Part shown: piece by piece, positions 1 through 5,151 of the stretch
Layout: each line of letters opens with the position of its first letter
How positions within the stretch are numbered: position 1 is the first letter of the stretch
Source: an uncultured Flavobacteriaceae bacterium
Lineage (GTDB): Bacteria > Bacteroidota > Bacteroidia > Flavobacteriales > Flavobacteriaceae
NCBI GenBank assembly: GCA_938018045.1
Contig: CALIIP010000236.1
Coordinates: forward strand, 1 to 5,363
Direction of reading: 5' to 3'
DNA length: 5,363 bases
Notes under the pieces: model-generated
Database searches by the model: none
What the model saw: only the letters and a program-made list of their open reading frames with translations
Told to the model about the DNA's origin: nothing
Made by a program: the position numbers and the translations under genes

Positions 1-92
1 ACGATTATTCATTTCTGAAAAATCGGTTCTTACTCAATTTACGCTGTCAATTTCAATATTTTCAATGAACTTCTTCTTTGCTATTTCTCTTA
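1..92 (-). promoter_or_regulatory. Probable rRNA operon leader (5' end; 16S gene would lie beyond the left edge)
   Basis: Read on the minus strand, the segment after promoter P2 resembles the leader that precedes 16S rRNA in flavobacteria as I recall it. The landmark runs from 70 down to 42: GTTCATTGAAAATATTG followed by AAATTGACAGCG. Its first part, GTTCATTGAAAA (70 to 59), resembles boxA, the antitermination signal bound by NusB-S10 in rRNA leaders (general form TGTTCTTTGAA). There is no reading frame of note here on either strand. The 16S gene itself is not in the window, so the assignment is an inference from the leader motif and the tandem promoters upstream. The alternative is a leader of a tRNA or other stable RNA operon. 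Confidence 0.7.
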
Positions 93-107
93 GCGGGTGC
101 AAATATA
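84..107 (-). repeat. Direct repeat, copy at P2 (-7 box plus initial transcribed region)
   Basis: This 24-bp segment is repeated at 211-234 with one mismatch (position 91 T against 218 A). The shared core on the plus strand is AGCGGGTGCAAATATA, preceded by TTTCTCT. On the minus strand it spans the TATATTTG box and about the first 16 bases after it. Conservation of the transcribed side suggests that the start region itself is under selection. Confidence 0.9.
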
Positions 108-129
108 AAACAACTTTTAATTCTAACAA
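100..129 (-). promoter_or_regulatory. Promoter P2 of the leftward rRNA-type operon
   Basis: On the minus strand there is a TTG box (129-127), a 19-bp spacer, and TATATTTG (107-100). This fits the Bacteroidota sigma factor pattern of TTG/TTTG, about 19-21 bp, then TAnnTTTG. It is followed by GCACCCGC (101-94), a G+C-rich stretch in an otherwise A+T-rich region. An A/T-only tract (about 131-170) lies just upstream, where an UP element would sit. Spacing and downstream sequence match P1 closely. Confidence 0.8.
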
Positions 130-210
130 CTAAAATTAAAAAGTTTTTTTAATTTATTTTTAAAACCCTGAAAAATACTTTTGTGAACTTACCTAAAGGA
201 CATATACATG

Positions 211-234
211 TTTCTCTAAGCGGGTGCAAATATA
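211..234 (-). repeat. Direct repeat, copy at P1
   Basis: This is the second copy of the 24-bp element at 84-107, with 23 of 24 bases identical. The flanks of the two copies are unrelated apart from the correctly spaced TTG boxes. The pair is therefore better explained as two promoters of one type than as a recent long duplication. Confidence 0.9.
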
Positions 235-256
235 CATTGTTAAAACACATAGACAA
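227..256 (-). promoter_or_regulatory. Promoter P1 of the leftward rRNA-type operon
   Basis: On the minus strand there is a TTG box (256-254), a 19-bp spacer, and TATATTTG (234-227), then the same G+C-rich GCACCCGC start region as in P2. P1 lies 127 bp upstream of P2, and its transcript would run through P2. Tandem promoters are common ahead of rRNA operons. A 14-bp interrupted palindrome ends four bases beyond its TTG box. Confidence 0.8.
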
Positions 257-259
257 GTC

Positions 260-296
260 TTTTGACGAAAAAAAAAGGTTTATTTTTTCGTCAAAA
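260..296. repeat. Interrupted palindrome upstream of P1
   Basis: The perfect 14-bp arms TTTTGACGAAAAAA (260-273) and TTTTTTCGTCAAAA (283-296) flank a 9-base centre (274-282). It sits directly upstream of the P1 TTG box, in the space between the divergent rRNA-type and thrS promoters. It could bind a regulator, act as an UP-like element, or form a weak hairpin. It is not a convincing intrinsic terminator: only three G-C pairs lie in each stem, and no separate T-run follows on either strand. Confidence 0.6.
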
Positions 297-408
297 AACT
301 AACTGCTGATTGCCAGTATATTACACGTTAAAATAAATTTAAAAGTTTAAACTTATTTTCAACTAATATAATAGACTAGTTAAATGAATAATTTTTACAC
401 CATTAAAA

Positions 409-440
409 TTGTAGATAAATAATAGTTTTCAATATCTTTG
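409..440 (+). promoter_or_regulatory. thrS promoter
   Basis: A TTG box (409-411), a 21-bp spacer and TATCTTTG (433-440) match the Bacteroidota consensus. Transcription would begin around 445-448. That leaves a leader of only about 15 bases before the thrS ATG, too short for a T-box or other riboswitch. The promoter points away from P1 and P2, so thrS and the leftward operon are divergent. Confidence 0.75.
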
Positions 441-461
441 CGCTCCTAATATATAAGTTAT

Positions 462-2402
462 ATGATTAATATTACATTGCCAGATGGCTCAGTAAAACAA
501 TTTGAAAAAGGAAGTACTGCAAATGATGTTGCAATGAGTATTAGCCATGGCTTGGCTCGAAATGTTATATCTGCGAAATTTAATGATACAATTGTAGAGA
601 CCATTACTCCACTTAATATAGACGGACATTTAACTCTTTTTACTTTTGACAGTGATGAAGGGAAAAAAGCGTTTTGGCATTCAACTGCTCACTTATTGGC
701 TCAAGCCATCGTATTTTTTCATCCAAAGGTAAAATTAACTATTGGTCCTGCTATTGATAATGGATTTTATTATGATTTGGATTTAGGCGAAGATACTATT
801 TCTGAGAAAGACTTTAAAGACATCGAAAATAAAATGATTGAGTTTGCTCGTGGTAAACATGAGTTTAAATTACGATCTATTTCTAAAACTGATGCTTTAT
901 CTTATTATAAAGAACAAGGAAATGAATATAAAGTTGAATTGATTGAAAATTTAACTGACGGTGATATTACTTTTTGTGATCACGCAGATTTCACAGATTT
1001 ATGTCGCGGAGGACATATTCCTAACACGGGAATTATAAAAGCGGTTAAAATAATGAGTGCTGCAGGAGCATATTGGAGAGGTGATGAAAAAAATAAACAA
1101 TTAACACGTATATATGGTATTTCTTTTCCGAAGCAAAAATTACTTACTGAATATTTAGAAAGACTTGAGGAAGCCAAACAACGTGATCATAGAAAATTAG
1201 GTAAAGAATTAGAACTTTTTGCTTTTTCGCCAAGAGTAGGTCAAGGATTACCATTATGGTTGCCAAAAGGTGCTGCTCTTCGTGATCGATTAGAACAATT
1301 TCTAAAACGCGCTCAGAAAAAAGCAGGCTATGAAATGGTAATAACACCACATATTGGTCAGAAAGAATTGTATGTTACTTCTGGTCATTATGAAAAGTAT
1401 GGTGAAGATAGTTTTCAACCAATACATACACCAAAGGATGAAGAGGAATTTCTTTTAAAACCGATGAACTGTCCTCATCACTGTGAGATATATCGTGTAA
1501 AACCATATTCTTATAAAGATTTACCAAAACGTTTTGCTGAATTTGGTACAGTATATAGATACGAACAAAGTGGAGAACTACATGGATTAACACGTGTTCG
1601 TTGCTTTACTCAAGATGATGCGCATATATTCTGTATGCCTGATCAATTAAATGAAGAATTTAAAAATGTTATTGACTTAGTTCTTTATGTATTTAAGTCT
1701 TTAGGATTTAGTGATTTTACTGCTCAAATATCTTTACGAGATCCTGACAATAAACAAAAATATATTGGTTCTGACGAAAACTGGGAAAAATCAGAAAATG
1801 CAATAATCAATGCTGTAAAAGAAAAGGATTTAAAAACTGTTATAGAGTATGGTGAAGCAGCCTTTTACGGTCCTAAACTAGACTTTATGGTTAAAGATGT
1901 TTTAGGCAGAAGTTGGCAATTAGGAACAATACAAGTTGACTATAATTTACCTGAACGTTTTGACTTGACATATAAGGGTTCTGACAACAAATTACACAGA
2001 CCTGTAATGATTCATCGAGCTCCTTTTGGCTCAATGGAACGATTTATAGCAATATTATTAGAAAATACTGGCGGAAACTTTCCTTTATGGCTAACGCCTG
2101 AGCAAGTTATTTTACTGCCTATCAGTGATAAATATCAAAAATATGCCGAAAAAGTTTCACAAGTCTTGGAAAATTCCGAAATTCGCGCCCTCATTGATGA
2201 CCGAAGCGAGAAAACTGGAAGGAAAATTCGTGATGCTGAAATGAGTAAGATACCATACATGATTATTGTTGGTGAAAATGAAGAAGAAAGTGGCACGGTA
2301 TCTGTAAGGAAACATGGTGAAGGAGACAAAGGAACATATACCATTGATGCCTTCATAGCATTAATAGAAGAAGAAATAAATAGTGCATTAGAACAATTTT
2401 AA
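462..2402 (+). CDS. thrS: Threonine--tRNA ligase (ThrRS)
   Basis: This cytoplasmic class II synthetase charges tRNA-Thr with threonine and hydrolyses mischarged Ser-tRNA-Thr. At 646 aa it is full length for the bacterial family (about 640). In order it has a TGS domain (about 1-62), an editing domain with HSTAH (73-77) and CRGGH (181-185), the catalytic core (about 270-540), and an anticodon-binding domain (about 546-640). Catalytic zinc ligands by family alignment are C337 (in MNCPHH), H388 (in TQDDAH) and H518 (in IHRA). Motif 2 arginine is R366 and motif 3 is GSMERF (523-528). The ATG at 462 gives the expected TGS start (MINITLPDGS). There is no Shine-Dalgarno sequence, as is usual in this phylum. 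It heads the thrS-infC-rpmI-rplT cluster, with infC 22 bp downstream. No key residue is missing. Confidence 0.98.
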   Translation: MINITLPDGSVKQFEKGSTANDVAMSISHGLARNVISAKFNDTIVETITPLNIDGHLTLFTFDSDEGKKAFWHSTAHLLAQAIVFFHPKVKLTIGPAIDNGFYYDLDLGEDTISEKDFKDIENKMIEFARGKHEFKLRSISKTDALSYYKEQGNEYKVELIENLTDGDITFCDHADFTDLCRGGHIPNTGIIKAVKIMSAAGAYWRGDEKNKQLTRIYGISFPKQKLLTEYLERLEEAKQRDHRKLGKELELFAFSPRVGQGLPLWLPKGAALRDRLEQFLKRAQKKAGYEMVITPHIGQKELYVTSGHYEKYGEDSFQPIHTPKDEEEFLLKPMNCPHHCEIYRVKPYSYKDLPKRFAEFGTVYRYEQSGELHGLTRVRCFTQDDAHIFCMPDQLNEEFKNVIDLVLYVFKSLGFSDFTAQISLRDPDNKQKYIGSDENWEKSENAIINAVKEKDLKTVIEYGEAAFYGPKLDFMVKDVLGRSWQLGTIQVDYNLPERFDLTYKGSDNKLHRPVMIHRAPFGSMERFIAILLENTGGNFPLWLTPEQVILLPISDKYQKYAEKVSQVLENSEIRALIDDRSEKTGRKIRDAEMSKIPYMIIVGENEEESGTVSVRKHGEGDKGTYTIDAFIALIEEEINSALEQF

Positions 2403-2424
2403 GTTTAATTTAAATTTTGAAATC

Positions 2425-2985
2425 ATAGCAATACGTAGAAGACGAGGAGCAAGAAAGCCTTGGAGAATAATCAAAGAAGATCAACACAGAATTAATGAAA
2501 AAATTAAATTTGTTGATGAAGTCCGTCTTGTGGGCGAAAATGTTGAAGTAGGAGTTTATTCTATAATCGCAGCCAAAACAATGGCTAGAGATTTAGAATT
2601 AGATTTGGTAGAGATATCACCAAAGGCCAAACCACCTGTTTGTAAAATTATAGACTATAAAAAGTTTTTATATGAACAAAAGAAACGTGATAAGGCACAA
2701 AAATCTAAGGCAACAAAGGTTATTGTCAAAGAAATACGTTTTGGACCTCAAACTGATGAGCATGATTATGAATTTAAAAAGAAACATGCAATTAAGTTTC
2801 TTAGTGAAGGGGCGAAATTAAAAGCTTTTGTTTTCTTTAAAGGACGTTCTATTATTTATAAAGATCAAGGTCAGATCTTATTATTAAGATTGGCACAAGA
2901 ACTTGAAGAATACGGTAAGGTTGAACAAATGCCAAAATTAGAAGGTAAACGTATGATTATGTTTATCTCACCAAAAAAGAAATAA
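2425..2985 (+). CDS. infC: Translation initiation factor IF-3, starting at a rare AUA codon
   Basis: IF3 binds the 30S subunit, keeps it apart from 50S, and checks start codon and initiator tRNA. Translated from 2425 the protein is 186 aa, normal for the family. It begins MAIRRRRGARK when the start is read as Met, followed by HRINEKI and EVRLVGENVEVG, the usual N-domain. The IF3 signature region is KIIDYKKFLYEQKK (about 74-87). The C-domain carries KEIRFGPQTDEHDYEFKKKH and ends in SPKKK. The first in-frame ATG/GTG/TTG that gives a long frame is a GTG at 2530. That codon is Val36 inside the conserved LVGENVE, so a start there would remove the beginning of the N-domain. Only ATC (2422) and ATA (2425) lie at the right place. 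Non-AUG starts are the basis of IF3 self-repression in enterobacteria, and the same is inferred here. It lies 22 bp after thrS and is probably cotranscribed. Confidence 0.95.
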   Translation: MAIRRRRGARKPWRIIKEDQHRINEKIKFVDEVRLVGENVEVGVYSIIAAKTMARDLELDLVEISPKAKPPVCKIIDYKKFLYEQKKRDKAQKSKATKVIVKEIRFGPQTDEHDYEFKKKHAIKFLSEGAKLKAFVFFKGRSIIYKDQGQILLLRLAQELEEYGKVEQMPKLEGKRMIMFISPKKK

Positions 2986-2990
2986 TATCT

Positions 2991-3016
2991 CGACTGAACT
3001 CACATGAAGTTTAGCG
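2991..3016 (+). promoter_or_regulatory. Candidate RNA hairpin in the infC-rpmI spacer
   Basis: CTGAACT (2994-3000) pairs with AGTTTAG (3008-3014), including one G-U pair. Two further pairs, C2991-G3016 and G2992-C3015, lie beyond a bulged A2993. The loop is CACATGA (3001-3007). No T-run follows, so it is not a terminator. The loop with the adjacent U3000 is complementary over 7 nt to CATGTGA at 3270-3276, after rpmI. It is a candidate part of an L20 feedback operator. Confidence 0.45.
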
Positions 3017-3051
3017 AAACAATAATATTAAGCAAGTAAAAACAAGAAGAA

Positions 3052-3249
3052 ATGCCGAAAATGAAAACAAAATCTAGTGCTAAAAAGCGTTTTAAGCTTA
3101 CAGGTACTGGAAAGATCAAAAGAAAGCATGCTTTTAAGAGTCATATATTGACAAAAAAATCTAAAAAGCGTAAGTTAAGACTTACTCACGATGGTTTGGT
3201 TCACAAATCTGACAAGAGTAACATCTTACAACAATTAACTTTGAAATAG
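3052..3249 (+). CDS. rpmI: 50S ribosomal protein L35 (bL35)
   Basis: This small basic protein of the large ribosomal subunit is 65 aa, the standard length. It begins MPKMKTKSSAKKRFKLTGTGKIKRKHAFKSH in overlapping parts, the classic L35 opening. The tail has HDGLVHKSDKSNILQQL. Lysine and arginine dominate throughout, as expected for an rRNA-binding protein. It lies 66 bp after infC and 88 bp before rplT, the conserved order in most bacteria. Both spacers can form RNA structures (2991-3016 and 3272-3319). In E. coli L20 represses rpmI translation; a similar loop is possible here but unproven. The ATG at 3052 is the only sensible start. Confidence 0.98.
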   Translation: MPKMKTKSSAKKRFKLTGTGKIKRKHAFKSHILTKKSKKRKLRLTHDGLVHKSDKSNILQQLTLK

Positions 3250-3271
3250 AAGTTAGGAATTAGTTTAACCA

Positions 3272-3319
3272 TGTGATGGTGCTCATAGAAGAGGCTAAGT
3301 ATTTAGTCCGCCTATCATA
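3272..3319 (+). promoter_or_regulatory. Candidate structured RNA element in the rpmI-rplT spacer
   Basis: The outer stem pairs 3272-3281 (TGTGATGGTG) with 3309-3319 (CGCCTATCATA): 10 pairs, two of them G-U, with U3313 bulged. An inner hairpin, GGCTAA (3293-3298) with TTAGTC (3303-3308) and loop GTAT, stacks directly on the outer stem at 3308/3309. The 11 nt on the left (3282-3292) stay unpaired. The element ends 18 nt before the rplT ATG. L20 is known in other bacteria to bind mRNA folds that mimic its 23S site, so an L20 operator is the natural guess. Confidence 0.5.
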
Positions 3320-3337
3320 AAACAAAAACATGAAATT

Positions 3338-3682
3338 ATGCCAAGATCAGTAAATTCAGTTGCTTCAAGAGCTCGAAGAAAAAAGATATTGAAGCAAGCA
3401 AAAGGTTACTTTGGAAGACGTAAAAACGTTTACACAGTAGCAAAAAATGCGGTTGAAAAAGGAATGTTATATTCTTATAGAGACCGTAAAAACAACAAAA
3501 GAAACTTTCGTGGATTGTGGATTCAACGTATTAACGCTGGAGCTCGCCAATACGGAATGTCTTATTCTCAGTTTATGGGGAAAGTCAAAGCTAATAGTAT
3601 CGAATTGAACCGTAAGGTTCTTGCAGATTTAGCAATGAACAATCCAGATGCTTTTAAGGCAGTAGTTGATAAAGTAAAATAA
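3338..3682 (+). CDS. rplT: 50S ribosomal protein L20 (bL20)
   Basis: This early-assembly protein of the 50S subunit binds 23S rRNA. In several bacteria it also represses its own operon. It is 114 aa, the usual length. The N-terminal extension is very basic (MPRSVNSVASRARRKKILKQ), followed by AKGYFGRRKNVYTVAKNAVEK. The globular part has RNFRGLWIQRINAGARQYGMSYSQF, then ELNRKVLADLA. All conserved blocks are present. It is the last gene of the cluster, with an intrinsic terminator 23 bp after the stop. The spacer upstream (3250-3337) is long for this gene pair and folds, which points to its own control. Confidence 0.98.
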   Translation: MPRSVNSVASRARRKKILKQAKGYFGRRKNVYTVAKNAVEKGMLYSYRDRKNNKRNFRGLWIQRINAGARQYGMSYSQFMGKVKANSIELNRKVLADLAMNNPDAFKAVVDKVK

Positions 3683-3704
3683 AAATAATACCTTGCTTAT
3701 AATG

Positions 3705-3734
3705 AAAGTCCGAAACGAAAGTTTCGGACTTTTT
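3705..3734 (+). terminator. Intrinsic terminator after rplT
   Basis: A perfect 12-bp stem, AAAGTCCGAAAC (3705-3716) with GTTTCGGACTTT (3721-3732), closes a GAAA tetraloop (3717-3720). The T-run TTTTTGTTTTT (3730-3740) follows. It ends the thrS-infC-rpmI-rplT unit. An outer inverted repeat, TATAATGA (3698-3705) and TCATTATA (3742-3749), brackets it. Confidence 0.93.
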
Positions 3735-3764
3735 GTTTTTATCATTATAGATTTTCTAACTTTG
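3732..3764 (+). promoter_or_regulatory. Promoter of the metallo-beta-lactamase-fold gene
   Basis: TTTG (3732-3735), a 21-bp spacer and TAACTTTG (3757-3764) match the Bacteroidota consensus. The upstream box lies inside the T-run of the rplT terminator. Transcription would start near 3770, giving a leader of about 30 bases. The next gene is therefore likely its own unit. Confidence 0.7.
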
Positions 3765-3802
3765 GTACGCTTTATGTATATATCAATACAAATCAAACTA
3801 TT

Positions 3803-4555
3803 ATGAACAAAATTGCATTTCTATTATTGAGTATCTTTTCTTTTCAGATCAATGCTCAACTAATAACTCCTGACGTTATCAAAACCAAAGACGGTAACAT
3901 TACCATACAACCAATAACTCATGGAACACTTGTCCTAACTTATAATAACAAAACAATCTACGTAGACCCTTACGGAGGAGCAGAAAAATTTAAAGGGCTT
4001 TCAAAACCTGATTTTATTTTGATTACCGATATTCATGGAGATCACTTAAACCTAGAAACTCTAAAAGGAATCGACACGAAAGGTGCGATTTTTATAGTTC
4101 CTCAAGCGGTTGCAGATAAGCTTCCAAGTCAATACAAAAAGCAAGTTGAAGTATTGAACAATCGTCAAGGGATTCACAGATTAGGATTATTTATCTCAGC
4201 AGTTGCAATGTATAATTTGCCAGAAACCGAAGATTCTCGTCATACAAAAGGAAGAGGAAATGGATATATTATCAATTTTGATGATACAAGAGTATATATT
4301 TCTGGAGATACCTCAGGGATACAAGAAATGCGTCAATTATACGATATAGATATTGCATTTGTTTGTATGAATTTACCTTACACAATGGATGTCGAAGAAG
4401 CATCTAGTGCAATTTTAGACTTTAAACCTGCAATTGTGTATCCTTACCATTATAGAGGTAAAAATGGACTTTCTGATATCGAGAAATTCAAAACAATTGT
4501 AGATACTGAAAGTTTAACTATTGATGTTCGACTGAGAGATTGGTATCTAAAGTAG
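3803..4555 (+). CDS. Exported metallo-beta-lactamase-fold hydrolase, UlaG-like
   Basis: This is a 250-aa protein of the metallo-beta-lactamase superfamily, closest by eye to the UlaG-like branch (COG2220). Residues 1-18 (MNKIAFLLLSIFSFQINA) form a signal peptide with likely cleavage before Q19. There is no lipobox cysteine, so a periplasmic location is inferred. The fold begins with GTLVLTYNNKTIYVDPYGG (41-59). The metal motif is TDIHGDH (75-81), reading D-x-H-x-D-H instead of the usual H-x-H-x-D-H, so D76 takes the first ligand place. Other likely ligands are H147 (in DSRHTKGRG), D169 (in SGDT) and H216 (in PYHYRG). Most of a two-metal site is present, so catalysis is plausible. The substrate cannot be told from the sequence. 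It has its own promoter after the rplT terminator and no evident functional link to its neighbours. Confidence 0.85.
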   Translation: MNKIAFLLLSIFSFQINAQLITPDVIKTKDGNITIQPITHGTLVLTYNNKTIYVDPYGGAEKFKGLSKPDFILITDIHGDHLNLETLKGIDTKGAIFIVPQAVADKLPSQYKKQVEVLNNRQGIHRLGLFISAVAMYNLPETEDSRHTKGRGNGYIINFDDTRVYISGDTSGIQEMRQLYDIDIAFVCMNLPYTMDVEEASSAILDFKPAIVYPYHYRGKNGLSDIEKFKTIVDTESLTIDVRLRDWYLK

Positions 4556-4559
4556 ATTA

Positions 4560-4591
4560 TTTGATTTAGGATACTGTTTTATCTAACTTTA
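4560..4591 (+). promoter_or_regulatory. Candidate promoter of the glutaredoxin-GNAT gene
   Basis: TTTG (4560-4563), a 20-bp spacer and TAACTTTA (4584-4591) match the Bacteroidota pattern except for the last base of the -7 box (A instead of G). It falls entirely in the 50-bp gap after the previous gene. The leader would be only a few bases long. No terminator is visible in the gap, so readthrough from upstream is also possible. Confidence 0.5.
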
Positions 4592-4605
4592 AAACAATAA
4601 ATAGT

Positions 4606-5139
4606 ATGAGTAATGCTCCAGAAATCAAATTATATGGTGCTTCAGAATGTCATAAAACACATTATTATCAATTACTTTTAGAAGAAACAAAACTACCTTT
4701 TCATTTTTTGGATGTAGAAAAGCATGAAGAATACGCAGAAGAATTGCGTAACCTTTATGAAAACAGAAAATTGAATTTCCCAACAATAACTGTTGGTTCA
4801 AAAAAACTAAGAAATCCAACCAAAGAAGAATTAGAAAAATGGATAAACAAGTTAATTCCGAGTAGATTGACTATTATTCATGATATAGAAAACAAGCAAT
4901 TTACATTAGACATTAATGGTGAAATTGCCAAAGTAGCATATGTCTTAAAGAACGGAAAAATGCTATTGGTTGATTCTGAAGTACCTTATAACTTAAGAGG
5001 AAAAGGTATTGGAAAGGTTTTGGTTGAGAAAACATTTGAGCAATTAACTAACGAAGGTTATAAAGCAACAGCAATTTGTAGTTTTGTAAAGTTTGTTGCG
5101 AAACAAAGCGAAAAGTGGAGTGAAATAATAGAACATTAA
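4606..5139 (+). CDS. Glutaredoxin-like/GNAT acetyltransferase fusion protein
   Basis: This 177-aa cytoplasmic protein has two parts. Residues about 5-85 look like a glutaredoxin/GST-N thioredoxin fold: IKLYGASECHKT opens strand 1 and the active-site loop, then comes FHFLDVEKH, then the NFPTITVGSKKL strand with the usual proline (P59). The redox motif is C15-H-K-T18, so it has one cysteine in a CxxT arrangement. Residues about 88-175 resemble the small YjdJ-type GNAT domain (COG2388). The acetyl-CoA loop is LRGKGIGKVLVE (130-141), preceded by DSEVP, with a C-terminal AICSFVKFVAK like the family's C-x-(F/Y)-V end. Both assignments are by pattern recognition. The acceptor substrate is unknown, and the N-terminal part could bind a thiol or serve as a protein-binding module. 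The next gene starts 12 bp after the stop, which suggests cotranscription. Confidence 0.75.
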   Translation: MSNAPEIKLYGASECHKTHYYQLLLEETKLPFHFLDVEKHEEYAEELRNLYENRKLNFPTITVGSKKLRNPTKEELEKWINKLIPSRLTIIHDIENKQFTLDINGEIAKVAYVLKNGKMLLVDSEVPYNLRGKGIGKVLVEKTFEQLTNEGYKATAICSFVKFVAKQSEKWSEIIEH

Positions 5140-5151
5140 AAAATAGTTATC

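Noticed and set aside
133..155. 10-bp A/T-only inverted repeat (AAATTAAAAA and TTTTTAATTT) as a terminator or operator
   Set aside because: It has no G-C pair in the stem and lies in a tract of nearly pure A/T, where such symmetry is expected by chance; it is better read as an A/T-rich element upstream of P2.
302..317. ACTG and CAGT short inverted repeat
   Set aside because: Four-base arms around an 8-base centre are too short to support a call.
441..461. T-box or other riboswitch ahead of thrS
   Set aside because: The promoter lies so close to the ATG that the leader is only about 15 bases, and T-boxes are not a feature of this phylum.
980..1593. Minus-strand open frames opposite thrS (980-1177, 1144-1350, 1375-1593), and a similar one at 2135-2356
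   Set aside because: They lie wholly inside a well-conserved synthetase gene and encode nothing recognisable.
2411..2419. Promoter for infC (TAAATTTTG)
   Set aside because: There are three bases instead of two between TA and TTTG, and no properly spaced TTG box; cotranscription with thrS is simpler.
2530..2985. infC as a 151-residue gene starting at GTG 2530
   Set aside because: The conserved IF3 N-terminal sequence continues 35 codons upstream in the same open frame; the GTG is an internal valine in LVGENVE.
4625..4819. Minus-strand open frame opposite the fusion gene
   Set aside because: It overlaps a coherent two-domain protein on the plus strand and shows no motif of its own.
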